A program made the translations under genes and the position numbers. From Rhododendron vialii (lineage: Eukaryota; Streptophyta; Magnoliopsida; Ericales; Ericaceae): a stretch of DNA of 64,000 nt. The notes beneath the pieces were generated by a model that saw only the letters and a list, made by a program, of their open reading frames with translations, did not search any database and was not told the origin of the DNA. Location: the NCBI RefSeq assembly GCF_030253575.1, contig NC_080561.1, positions 28,432,564 to 28,496,563 on the forward strand. The letters run 5' to 3'. Shown piece by piece: positions 22,987 to 35,018 of this stretch. The stretch's first letter is position 1; each line of letters opens with the position of its first letter.

Positions 22987-25900
22987 CTTCAGGCATGGAG
23001 ACCGGAGGCGAGAAAGGGTAAAAAGGCGTTCCAGTTGATTTGAACCCTAGTTACCTACTCACTGATTAAATATATAAATGGTTATCACAATCTAGGTCCT
23101 TAGACCTTAACACATGCAACAAGCTGGTCCCTAAAATTTTTGGAAGTTTGCACTTCCACCCTTGGTCACTTTTATTATATCTATTTATACATATATGTGT
23201 GTGTATATATGTATATATATGTATAAATAAATATATATTATGGTTTCGGTTCGGTTCGGTTCAGGGATCTGCTAAACCATACCCGCACCGATACCCGTTC
23301 GGTTATCCAAGGCCTCAACCATACCCATACCCACGGGGAATTTTTCGGTTATGGTTCGGGGAAAATTTTCGGTTACGGTTCGGGTACCCATCGGTTCGGT
23401 TCACTTTGCCATCCCTATATACAAGAAAGGCCACAAGACAAAAAGGCCCTATACACTCTCCTTACAACAGGAGAAATCAAAGGAAAGCCACAAATAAAAA
23501 GAATTTCTCCCCATGCCAACAAAGAGAATTTGCCAAATCTATATAAAGATGTCCTCTCTACTTGCCTTAGCGTTTCAATCAGATTAATGCACATGCAGAA
23601 AATTCAAAGTTTGCTACAAAAAGCTAGCCAACTTTCTTGTCACACGCGTGGGTAAAAAATTTAGAAAGAAAGAAAGAGGCAAAAGTTTTCTTATGCTATT
23701 TCTGCACATCAACAATGACAATTACCAAAACAGAATGCCAAAAATAAATCAGAAATTGACCAAGCTGTGGAAAACCAAAAGTCAACAATAATAAACCTGT
23801 TAAAATTGACGTATCATGGTTGAGTACCAATGAAAATACCAACAACATGTCTCAGGTGACAGAAATATGAACGCGTGCTCTAAAATTTTGCCAAGTCTGG
23901 AGCATCCAAGAGATTAAGGAGCACCTGAATGAACGAATATTGCCTAGCCAAACCGATGCACAGTGTTTAGGTCTTAAAAAAGCCTCGCCATTTATCGGCA
24001 TAGGAATACCACTCTCTAGTTAAAAGGTATGCACTGCAGTGCTCGCAAGCACCTGGGCTTGATGGAAGGCAATGGATGAAAAAGTTGATCAATTTTTCGC
24101 GAGGTTCACCCACATGACAAGACAAAAAAACATAAAGAAAAACGAAAAAGGATGCAGGGCCCATTCTTTTGAGAATGCCAAAAAAAAAAAAAGATGGTGC
24201 AGACCTTATGCTGCCTGAAATTTATGGTTTCCAAGAGAGCCACTTATTACTATTGGTAGACTGGAATAACTTGTTATGAAATTTTCAATTTTTATCCCGT
24301 ACGTCGCATCCAATACCCACAATGCAACAACTTAAAAGAGAACCAAGAGATACTACCTTTAATAAAGGAAAGAGATGAAAGAGCAGGCGGATTTGACAGA
24401 CTTGATTCAGGCGCGCTCCGTGATCTTTCAATCCCTAAAGATCCTGAATCAACCTTGAGGCTGAAGACATGGACAGTTCCCTTGTCACTTGAAACAGCCA
24501 GCCATTGTGCAGTTGAAGAGAACGCAAGACTGTAGATCTCAGCTCTGTCTGCACCTCTTCTTACCTACAATGAACAAAAGGACTAACTCAAATTACAGAA
24601 TGATACGAGCAGAAATTGGCACGAAAATGCCGCCGAAAGCTTCCAACTAAAATTTAGAGCCATCTAATAATCCTCAACGGTTCAACAAATCAGCTGGTAT
24701 TAACAAGAGATGTTGGCACATAATAACTAACAAGGTGAAATGTAAAGGCTTTGTGCAGTTTCTCAAGAATGGTGTTAGACAGGTACTTCCATACTTATGC
24801 AGCCTCAAAAATGACAAAATTTTAACCTTTTTTCCAACAGCAACACCAAGAAAACCATAACTATTTTGGAATAAGTTCAAGCCCAATGACACCTTATCGG
24901 AGCCCTGCAAGTTGTCCCACACAACTATGATAGAGTGTAATTTAATCCGTAGTCTCGTTAACAACATCTTCACCTAATTGGAATTTGAATTGCCCCAGAT
25001 CATACTTGAAATCCTGATTGTCATAAGAGTATCAGATCAGATTTCCAAGCAGCTAGAACAAGCCCCACAGATACAAAACTAAAACTCGAGTTTAGAACTT
25101 TGGCCTTTGGTTCTCTTTTCCCCTGCTGATATTATGGAACCAAAATACAAACTCCTCAATAGTATCGGAAGGGATTTTTTTTTTTTTGCAGAGATAAGCT
25201 GAACGGTTTTCGTAGAGGCAATGTTTAACACTGGTGATGAGAGCAGAAAACATGTGTTTTCCAGTGGATTATCTTGCCAATCATGCCACCGAGGCTCTTA
25301 CAAAAATAGCTTCACTTCATAAGACTTTCTCTGAGAAAATAAATCTCTATCCTTCCCCGCATGAGGATTATTTGAAGAGAGTCAAGATGAAGAAGAACAA
25401 AAGCAAAACTATTACTCCTTACAAACATTTTTATTTTGTTATAAACCAAGAACAAATTCATAACGCCCACAGATCAATTTATAGGCCTAGAGAGTAGTTA
25501 TCGTGGAAACTACCCTTACATAATATAGTAACAACTACTAATTACCCCATTCATCCCCAAAAATCTACAAAATAAAATTTTCGATCAAGTCTAAATATCA
25601 AATGAGTCCACAACACTGATGTGAATCGCGTGGTAACAGCCAGCATCACTTATCTCACAACATCCTGTATGTCAAAGTTATACATGTATGGTGTGCCTAT
25701 ACCGTAGCAGCTAACTCAGATCAGGCAACAGCATTGTTGCAGTATCTTTCGTAGCCAACATTACTCGTCTAACATCTCTCACATATCCAACATCACTATC
25801 TTCCATTATCTAATGTAGTATGTCATCTCTAAGTAAGAAAGTTCTACTCAGAGACAATTACTATGCATAGGAAGTGTAATTCTGTAATCAAAAGCTACAA

Positions 25901-28219
25901 CAGGACTACATGAAGCTGTCGGCATATTAACCCCAAATTTTGCACTTTTATAGCGTACTTTGAATTGACATGTTTAAGTTTACACAGTTGCGAGTTAGTT
26001 CAAAAAAAAAGTAGGGTGTGTGGTTCCGCAGCTTCCACTTTTAAGGGTTTTCAGCTGAAAAGCTAATGTACTTTCAAAAATCAAGCATCAAGATTTTCTT
26101 AGCTAAAATTAGCTTTTTCTAAATGTAAACATTCAGGCCCATTGTTTTAGATTTGCGTCTATTAATCTTTTATGATAAGATATTGAATGATACTATTTCA
26201 ATGGATAATAACAGCATTATTAACATCCATTCAATGTTATCAGCCAACTTCATATTACTAACATTGACAAATATACATATGTTCTTTACTTTTAGACTTT
26301 TAGTTTTTTTATGAGTGCGTAGTTTTCTAATAGGGCCAGCCCAAACTCTTGCCAACAAATTGAGCAGCGCACAGGAGCAGACTTTAAAAATCTAGCTTCA
26401 CGCCTCTGCGTGCAGTACTAACTACAAGCATTTAGTCATCAACTTTTTATGCAGCTTTACAACTCAGTTTCCCCAGTTCTAATACAATTCTGCACTGGTA
26501 AATGAGGAATCTGTGCATGTAGAAGTGCCGGTGTCATGTCTGTATTGGTGCTACATAGGATAGGCACAAGAAGAGTGTATATGTAGATAAGTATATACGC
26601 CTGCATATTGGATACCTGACTTTGTGCAAATTTATCATACCTCCTGAAGCAATGACCCATCCAAAGTATTGAAAACACGAACTAACGTCCCCTTACTACT
26701 CGTTGTAGCAAGAAACCGGCCATCATGAGTTAGAGCACAGCAAACAATCCTTGAATCATGAGCCATAATAAACTTGGTTCGCTTGGAAGCGTAATGCTCA
26801 ACCCTAACCTGCCCCTTCTGCAACCCCGGGCAAACCAGCACCATCGAAGATGACTGATGCGAAAGCTCGCAAAGCCCCTTGGGATTTGCGATTGTCTCAA
26901 TCTGATGAAGCAACTTCAAGTCTGAAAAATTGTAAACAAAAATCTTCTGCGCCAAAACCACCACAATCCTGTCCCGCCTAAGCCGAACAGACATAACCTA
27001 TATAACCCCAAGAAATTCGCACACATAAGGCCATTTAGTAGTCAATAATCATCAAAGCATAATACAATGTGATCCAAACAAACTTAAACATTATACCTTG
27101 AGGTCTTAATTAAGGACATTCAGCACACGATTACCACAAATTTGCCGTCTAAGAGCATCTAATGGACTCAGAATCTGAGTAAAACCACAATAAACTCACT
27201 CCAGTCCTCGACTCAAACTCATACCAGTTGAATTTGCTCAAATTTTTCACTAAATCAAGGGAGAACATTCTCTTCATAATTTGCAATTATACCATTAAAC
27301 GAGCCTAAAATCTCAAGCTCAAGTTCAGTTCGTTTGCAAACAAGCCAAACTTGGCTAATTTACTTAATGAGCCTATTTAAACGAGTTGATTGTATACAAA
27401 CGAGCTGAGCCGAGCTTGGAGTGTCGAGCCCGGCTCATTTAGTAAAAGAGCCCAAAACTGGAGCTCGAGCTCGGCTCCATTACTAAAGGAGTGGGCTGCT
27501 CGTTTCCAGCTCAGTTCGCAGGCTGCTTGAATTTCAGTATTGCATAAAAATTTGAATAATTTGAATAAGGGCTGGAGATGCTCTAATAAGGCTGAGGGTT
27601 TAGTGGTTACACACACCTCGGACCGAAAGGAAAGCTCTCCGATGCACCTCCCCTGATGATCGTCCCAAATCATCACCTTATTCAAGGGGTACTGCGGCTC
27701 GGGCCCGCCGCCAACCAACGCCAGAATGTTACACCGGAAGAGCATCTGAACAACGCTGATGCCGCCGCCGTTGTTGTCAAACTCCCGCCGGAAAATCTCT
27801 CGGAAGGGGTCGCAGTTGTAAATGCGGAAGCCGCGGTCGGTGCCGGCAGCAAAGCAGCCGGAGTCCTGGTTGAAGGAGAGGTGGAGGAGGGCGGGGGGCG
27901 GGGAGAGGGATCGGGCGAGGTCGTCGTTAGGGTTGGGGTTGGTGGTGGAGGCGGGAGCGTCGGAGAAGAAGGAGATAGCGGAGGCGTCGTCAGAGATGAC
28001 GGAGGGCGATTGGTGCGGTGGCTCGGAGTCGGTGTCGGTGAAATCGGAGACGGATGGGTGGTCGGTCTCGGTAAAATCGGAGAAGGACGGGTGGGAGGAG
28101 GAGGAGGGGGGGTGGGGGTTGGACATGTGGGAGGGGATTAGGGAGGTGGAGAAATTGTTAGGGTTTGGGGAGGGGAGAGGGGGCCAGGAGGAGGTGGAAG
28201 AGGAGAGGGCGGTTGTCAT
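20282..28219 (-). CDS. ATG18A: ATG18a-type PROPPIN, autophagy WD40 protein
   Basis: Five exons join in frame: 27617-28219, 26641-26997, 24357-24564, 21170-21296 and 20282-20372, giving 461 residues. After a Ser/Pro/Thr-rich N-terminus of about 105 residues comes the seven-bladed propeller. It includes a motif at the FRRG position in plant form (VRRG, residues 321-324), which in this family binds PI3P and PI(3,5)P2. The C-terminal words GMDGSFYRCQF and [12 protein letters not shown] are diagnostic; SFYRC is created by splicing exons 4 and 5. PROPPINs work at the phagophore with ATG2 in lipid transfer and autophagosome growth. All introns are GT-AG. Introns 1-3 carry MITEs and other repeats. 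The start at 28219 precedes a second in-frame ATG (MSNPHPP). Similarity to ATG18a exceeds that recalled for ATG18c/d. Confidence 0.95.
22429..23417. mobile_element. Non-autonomous hAT element in ATG18a intron 3
   Basis: An exact 8-base target duplication, TATACAAG, lies at 22421-22428 and 23418-23425. The ends are TAGGGATGACATTCGGGG and, in complement, TAGGGATGGCAAAGTG, typical of plant hAT MITEs. Subterminal regions are rich in CCGAACC/GGTTCGG words. The interior has a (GA)n tract near 22952-22984 and a short duplication (GCTATGGAGTTATGCTTCT twice, 22818-22867). Open frames inside are low-complexity and not a transposase. The flanking DNA resembles a LINE tail, so this is a nested insertion. 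Confidence 0.88.
27153..27583. mobile_element. Tourist-like MITE in ATG18a intron 1 (TSD TAA)
   Basis: The ends are GAGCATCTAATGGACTC and, in complement, GAGCATCTCCAGCCC. TAA flanks it at 27150-27152 and 27584-27586. The interior is rich in GAGCTCGAGCT/AGCTCGGCTC words and may itself contain a second degraded hAT-type sequence. It ends about 30 bases from the exon 1 donor site (27616). Confidence 0.75.
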
Positions 28220-28406
28220 GAGGGAGGGGATGGTGGGGTTTGGTGGTGAGGGGTGGGGAATTGGTTGATTTGTACGCGGGGGGGGGTTGTGGGTGTGTGG
28301 TGGTGTTGGGGGAGGGGAAGGGGAGGAGAGAGAGGGAACGGTTCGAGAGCCGATGGGGATTAGGGAAGGATTTATGTATAAACCAGTAAGTTATATACTT
28401 GACCAA

Positions 28407-29240
28407 TGGCTCATGTACCAGTTGATAACTCCCGTCTTTCGGAGGTTAAGATTCAACCCCTATAGTGGGTATTTGATATTCAAGACTACGGATGGCCTTT
28501 GAAATAAGTCGTGGCCATTTGATATTCAGGATTACAAATGGCCTTTGAAATAACTCATGTACTTCGGAGGCCAAGATTTGACCCTATTGTAAAGCGTTTG
28601 ATATTCAAGATTATGGATGACCTTTGAAACTATACGTGGACTAACTTGATGAATACGATATTGAAAAAAAAAATTCACTTTTGTATCGGCTAGCTGTGAG
28701 CGAAATTCCTTTTGAATATAGGAGATCAGATGCTTTGTTCTATCCTTCGACAAAAGTGGTGAGTGGAAGGGATCTGAAGAAAAGAAAATAAACAAAAGCA
28801 AAATAAAATGTTCCCTCTGTCTGGGCATGAGCATGCACCGAATTAATCCGGTTTAATAGTAAATCAAAAATCAAATTACTTTATAATTCATAGAACCAAA
28901 ACAATTCAAACCATTAAAATACAGTTTGGTTTTGATTTTAAACCATGGTTCGTTTGAAATTAAGATATCATGTTTATAAACTATTTAAAGTCCTTAAAAT
29001 TGCATAGATTAATTGAACCAAAACTTGTATTAAAACCCATGATGTTAAAAATCACCAAAACTCGCTAATATGAACCGACTAAAGAAGACTAAAATATCAG
29101 TAATTAGTTGGAATGTTTAAATATCCATTCTCTTTATTTATACCATGTAAGAATTCATCCCGTCTTTTTTTCATGCTTATGTTTTCATCATTGCATTATG
29201 TAAATTACCATTATTACCCTTTATTCTATTTTATATACAA
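28407..29240. other. Upstream spacer of ATG18a
   Basis: No gene is seen. Three imperfect copies of a short module lie at about 28430-28640, sharing GATATTCA(A/G)GA(C/T)TA and TGGCCTTTGAAA. A degraded hAT-type flank rich in AAACCA/TGGTTT words lies at 28845-28985. Confidence 0.4.
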
Positions 29241-29247
29241 ATATTTT

Positions 29248-29294
29248 ATATATATATATACACACACGCACACACACACACACATTTACACATT

Positions 29295-29347
<53 letters not shown>

Positions 29348-29352
29348 GGGGG
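29248..29352. repeat. Compound microsatellite (TA)n-(CA)n-(GA)n-(G)n
   Basis: Successive TA, CA, GA and G tracts occur within about 105 bases, ending in about 16 consecutive G. This is likely highly length-polymorphic. Confidence 0.9.
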
Positions 29353-29541
29353 AGGGACGGATGAAAACTGTTTCCTAAATCTATGGGAATAGATTGGTCG
29401 AATATCGAAGCACCTATGGAATTATGTGAGATATAACAGGGGAAGAGATGAGGATTTTCAAATTTTCAAATTTCCAACAAAGAAAATTTCACTAATTTCT
29501 CGTTCCATTTATATTCCGCAAAGCAGATGGGCAAAGCCCTG

Positions 29542-31123
29542 TGCTTCGCCACAACCTAACCTCTTAGAAAGGTTCACACCCCAAGCGTAGGGCTAGGTCG
29601 TTAAAAGCATAATAACCGGTAAGACCGAAATCGTTCCCACAGAGAAATCTTCTTTAGCAAATTTGGATTAGATGTTACATAGAGAGTTGTGGCGTTCAAG
29701 CGGCCAACTTTGGTATTTGATTTGAATAACGAAATTTAAACTTGAAATTGAACTAGATTAGAGATGGTCAAGTCAAAGGGATCGATTACCCACGACTTAG
29801 CCGTCAAACGGTTCCTTCATTTAACTCATGAGTGGACCGAAACCGTCCGGATTCCACTAGAAGAATTAAAAGTTGAAGACTACTTATAACTTAATTCAAA
29901 GCTCTAATTCAAATTGAACTCATTTAACGCAAGTGAGAGACGAAAAAGGATTGTTCACACGCGTAGGATTATCAAGCTTGTAACACAAAGCGATAAACTT
30001 CATTGATCAAAGAAACCACCAACCCCATGATCAAAACTAGAAATCATGGGTTTAATTCATTCAAAACCTTGAAATTAAGCTAAAGTTAAGAGAAACCATT
30101 TAAACGATTAAGTCATAGAGTGAACCTCACCCCATGACCAAACCTTTGAACTGCTCATACATAACAAAAAGACTAGAAAAAGAGTTAAGCATGGAAAACA
30201 TGATTCACCGATGAAAACGAAAATAAACTAGATTTTATAGAAGATCCAAACCATAGCTACAACATTAATATTTGAGAATTAAACATACAACCAATACCTT
30301 GAAGTGTTCTTGAAGGAAATGACAAGAAAAGCTTGAACAAAGCTATGGAGAAACCTAGAGCAAAAACTAGAAAACTTAGGCCTAAACTAACTAATGGCCA
30401 TCCTATCCATAAATGGTATACAAGCCTTTTTATAGGGCTTATAAAATCAGTCTTACAATGGACAAAAAGGCCCCCAAAATATCCCAAAAACATGCCTAAA
30501 GTAAAAACTTTCCATATATGGAAGGTTGAAAAATTCAGCAAAAAGATGCTGGTCGAAGGGCATTGGTACAGATACCTCAAAAATGAGGTATTGGTACCAA
30601 TCCAACTGTCTTCAATTTCAGCACCAAGGTACCGATACCATGTTTTTGAGGTACCGGTACCATTGTCTACAAAGCTGCAAAACATGGCAGCTTGGCCTTT
30701 GAGCTCTTGTGATGTCCCGACGGCCCTCCGATACTTCGATACTCGATCAACGGGACTTGACGAAAGTGTGCCATGTGGTCTAGGTCTCTTAGATACCCTC
30801 GACGGCCATGCTCGATGCATTTGCCTTCTTTCCGAAACCTTAGCATGCTTCGTGACATTATTGAGCACCGGCCGTCCACTGAAGCTTCTTGCAACACCGT
30901 TAAGCTTCGGTGACAATGACCATATGCCGCCGGGCTCTTGAACTCTTGGTGACATTCCGGAACGTCTCTTGGCGTACAAAATCGCCTTATTAGCACATTT
31001 TACCTAAAATACATTCAAAAATACCTTACGTGCAATATCGCATAAAAACGACAACATATATGTACAAACACAACATACTAGAGGACTTAAGCACCAAGAA
31101 TATGCATTATTGGGTGCTTATCA
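29542..31123 (-). mobile_element. LTR-like element, possible solo LTR, 1.58 kb
   Basis: On the minus strand it begins TGATAAGCACCCAATAATGC and ends GGCGAAGCA, that is TG...CA. The flanking pentamers on the plus strand are CCCTG (29537-29541) and CCCTA (31124-31128), a 4/5 match as for a decayed LTR target duplication. Open frames of 202 and 240 codons on opposite strands overlap here, but neither has a recognisable domain. The interior has repeated ACCGGTACC/GGTACCG words near 30580-30660. The left boundary is less certain than the right. Confidence 0.5.
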
Positions 31124-31469
31124 CCCTACTCATCATGAATCGTTCCAGTGATTCCACTGCGCAACATATATCGAATACGTACATGAACATTCATTGCAGA
31201 ATATTGTTAACCATGTTACCTACAAATTTTGGTGGTAAATTAACCATGAAACGTTGGCCAATACATGGTCCTGAGCCAAGCATATTTCATAATCAGTTAC
31301 CCATATCTCAAATGGCCACAATCAAATTAATACATTCTGAATGTCAATCAAAATAGTAGTGAAACAACTACACAAAATCACTTTCACATATTATATTATA
31401 CCAATTGAAAAGTATCCATCCAAAAGTTAATGGACACTCAAGTTAGGTACATGCAAAATATGAAAACAA

Positions 31470-31790
31470 CATCCAGACTTGCCCGATACACTGTCTCGCG
31501 TATTTCTCCCTTATTTTCATCTCGAGGTTTCCTCGAACGAGAATGTTTTGCCTTAATCCCTCGTGCTACACTCTCAGATCTTATGTGTCTCTTGAAGGAC
31601 CCTTCTTTATCAAGATTTTCTTATGTTCTTGTACCATTACTACTTCTTTGAACTATCTTCGAAGGAGGCGTATCCTCAACTATTACATCATCTAGAGCCA
31701 CTTCTCTTTATTTCAACCTAGCTCCTCTTTCCACATCACGAGGCATAACTCCTGGGATAATGGTAAATAAACCATTATATAGTATCAAAA
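31470..31790 (-). pseudogene. Decayed protein-coding remnant
   Basis: One minus-strand frame reads protein-like over about 100 codons with internal stops (words: DDVIVEDTPPSKIVQRSS and SVARGIKAKHSRSRKPRD). The basic Ser/Arg-rich content suggests a transposon-encoded or nuclear protein relic. No family is identified. Confidence 0.3.
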
Positions 31791-31929
31791 CTGTCATTGG
31801 TGAATATAACATGATAATTTGACCACATATTTGCATGACTTCTTCATTGATCAAGTTGGCTAACTAGACAACTAAAGGTCATATTTTGTATCACGAAACA
31901 TGGCTAAATTACCATCAAAATAGGAAATG

Positions 31930-32170
31930 ACATGACATTATCAAACGGTTACATAGTTAAGTGGTTAAATTACCATGGCGTTACATGGTTACATTACCAT
32001 GACGATTACAACTTTACATTACCGTTCCTACGGTTACATGGAAAGTCATATTTTTCATGTATCTTATTTCACAAAACATGGCTAAATTATCATAAAAAAA
32101 ATTATCCTGCCGTACTCAAACCGTTACATGGTTAGTTTACCATGAAGGTTCGTGGATACATTACCATGCC
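31930..32170. repeat. Irregular array of TTACCATG/GGTTACATGG words
   Basis: TTACCATG and GTTACATGG recur several times each in variable spacing within 240 bases. They are partly inverse forms of one another, so the segment can fold. No unit length is constant. Confidence 0.4.
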
Positions 32171-32496
32171 GATATTTTTAGGGAAAATGACAAATCAACT
32201 TCATGGGGAAATCATGAATTGACGAATATTGGCATCAATCTTAATTAGAACACACAACAACAAACTAATTATGAACACGAACTCATGAATTGATGAATAT
32301 CGGGTACAATCTCACTGAATTATGACATCCAGCCAATTACCCCACTAAATCATGACATCCAGCGACACATAGCAACTTTCTTAGCACAATGGGCATAAAG
32401 AAATCAGTTTTATATGCATAACCTAGCTCCAACCCGCAAATCCAAACAAAAACAAAAATACCGAAGAACAAAAGGGGGTTTATCTGATAAACTTAC

Positions 32497-32551
32497 GAAA
32501 TCTGGCCATGTCGGCTTCATCACCTTTTTCTCCGCCGGTGGCTTCAATCAT
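32497..32551 (-). pseudogene. Orphan 5' exon-like segment
   Basis: ATG at 32551 opens 18 codons (MIEATGGEKGDEADMARF) that run to a consensus donor C|GTAAGT at 32496. Composition is strikingly coding-like compared with its surroundings. I could not find a following exon in 31.1-32.5 kb, where the DNA is repeat-like, so it may be a gene fragment or a first exon whose partner I failed to recognise. Confidence 0.3.
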
Positions 32552-32949
32552 GTTGAACTTGATTAATTTTCGGTGTCGCGAACTTTTTCGAAAAAAAACC
32601 CCATTTAGAAAGGACAGGGGAATGCATTTGCTGTTGTTCGCCGCCTGTATTTCAAAAAAAGGACGAGTGACGAGATTGGGTCCTCCGCCTTTTTGGGTTT
32701 ATACCGACTAGTGTTTTACGAAAATTTTAAGCTCCAAATTCGAATGGGGTGATTCCGTTTCAGATGGATATGGTGGATTTGTATCAACGACGGCAATCTC
32801 GGGATGTGCATGCGAGAATTTTGCAGGATTGGTAGCCAGAGGAAACAGGATTCTCTCGAGGACGAAAGGGATTATGATTTTGTCCCAAAAATCTGCGCTA
32901 TATATATAAGATACATAATAGATATAATACCAATAAAAGGGCATTATGG

Positions 32950-35018
32950 GTTTAAAACCTAGTAGGAGGACGAAATCATAAATGGCTAGAAATGGGAGGA
33001 TGAAATCATAACTCCGTTAAGCTTTTAGGATGAATCATTAAGCCTCCCTAATTAGTTAATGAATAGGTCCATAAAGTAGAGTATTAGAGTTACGGAGCAA
33101 AAAGATTAGAAATCAATTAAGTTCAAGCCCGTGTATGTTTAGTATATTAAAATTATGGAAATAAAAAATTAAAAAAATGAAGCATTTATTAGAAAATTAA
33201 TTGACCATGGTGATAAAGCTTATTCAGTGTATCTAAATCAAGTTTAGTATATATATACACACATGGTTCAGATCAGTTTGGAACCGAAATTATTAACATA
33301 AATTCACGGACCAAACCATTTAACACAGTTTTTAATTTTTTAAAATTGAAACCAAGCCATATTACAACCAAAAAAAAAAAGAAAAAATCGAAGCCAACCA
33401 TCAGTTTGGATTGGTTTTTACTGGATTGACAGTTTTATGGTTACTTTCGTCCCTTTGATGTTCTACTACGGAAATTTTTGTAAATTCTGGGAAATGGGGA
33501 TGCAATACAAGGGTGTAGTGGGCGATTCAAGTCGTCCATTTTGGCATTCGGTAGTTCATACTATTTGAAATTTCATATTATAAGGCTAATGTGGCAATAT
33601 GACTTGTTAGAATTTAATTTTTCTACAATGTTGCTCAAACCAATATGTCTAATTCTTATTTAAGAAAAAACTTAATAAGTTTTTTAGAGTTAAGTAGACA
33701 GAGACGAAAGAAATCTAAAAAGTAAAACATTATGATCGAAGCAAAAAAAAATTTGTAAAAACAAAAATAAGCCAATAAGCCAAGTATTTTGTCTTTATTC
33801 AAAAAAGTTTGAGTTCTATAATAATTTTATACTTTTCCGATTTTTTTTGTCAAACAAACTAATAATTCACAAAAATTTGACACAAAATTGATAAATGCGA
33901 AAAAATATTTTTAAAAAAAAGGGCACTTTTCTTATTTAGTCAAAATAGGAGTAATAAGTCACAAACAACTCAGTTCATTTGCAAGCATCCATACATGAGG
34001 TACGAAGTTTACCAAGTAGCTGCAATTCTGTCATTGTCTTTATTTTCTTTCCAAGATTGGCCACAAAACAGAGTTTAACCTCTCAAGAACATATTCTGAC
34101 CCAACACTAAAAGAAAAAGAAAACAAGCATAATTAAAGATTGTGAGCAGCAGCAGGAGCTAGTTTGATGAAGCCAGAAGCCATCGTCAGCAATCCAGTTC
34201 ATACAACCCAGAATATCTTGTCTAACAACAAAATCACAAAACACGCTTCCATATTCTGTGAAATGATATGGAATAATCAAGCAAAGCTGAAGAAAAACTG
34301 TCAATGTTCTTGGGATGCCACCCCTTTTGTGGGATCAAGGCTAATTATTAATGCTTTGTTTTCTTCATAACTTAAAAAGCACTGTATTTTTTAAAAAATT
34401 TCTTCTACATTCCTCTTACTTCTAACATTTCTTTTTCTATCTCTTTTCACTTATTATCCCTACTATTTTTCGAAAAAAATTTCAAATCTCAATCCAAACA
34501 TAGCATAAACATTTTAAGAAAGGACCCAAAACATAACAATTGGAAGCAAAACATCCACCGAACAAAGATTTGCTACCCTATTGTACCAACATGCTAAAGT
34601 ACAAGTTTTTTGGGATATACTAGAAGTTTCTCCCTCATATCATATGTACACCGTAGTATTCATTTTTGTCAGTGATGTATCGCCGGGTATGTTTTACGCA
34701 AAAATCTTGAAATAGGGAAATCATTGTACAAAAATACGACAGATTGTCTCAAGATTTAATGACTAGAAAAAATGAGAGGAGAGAATTTGAGCTTTCAATT
34801 TTCATCCATCAAAAAGTATGGAAAACATAGCCCTAGAAACGATGAAATGTTATAACAAACAATTGTAAACATTCCAATTCCCCCAACAGACAAAACATGT
34901 GTCAAGTTATTTCTAATAGTATAAACCAAAAATCAAAAACCTCACCCAGACCAGACTCCATGTTCACCAAAACCAAGTTAGACAGAAAGAACACTTCTTC
35001 TGAAGAACATAGTAATAA
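32950..35018. other. Spacer upstream and downstream of repeats, no gene
   Basis: It holds a degraded hAT-like stretch with AACCG/CGGTT words (33260-33440) and another copy of the dispersed TTGATTCGTC family (about 33690-33930). The remainder up to the SRC2 stop codon shows nothing, apart from the expected 3' UTR of SRC2. Confidence 0.4.

Noticed and set aside
22690-23043. 117-codon Arg/Glu-rich frame
   Set aside because: It runs through a (GA)n tract inside a hAT MITE; composition is explained by the microsatellite.
25234-25497. 87-codon plus-strand frame in an ATG18a intron
   Set aside because: No domain, no conserved splice context; it lies in an intron of the opposite strand.
27656-28268. 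Two plus-strand Gly/Val/Glu-rich frames of about 150 codons
   Set aside because: They are shadows of ATG18a exon 1, with low-complexity composition.
30257-30979. 240- and 202-codon frames as genes
   Set aside because: They overlap on opposite strands, have no recognisable domain, and lie within an LTR-like element.
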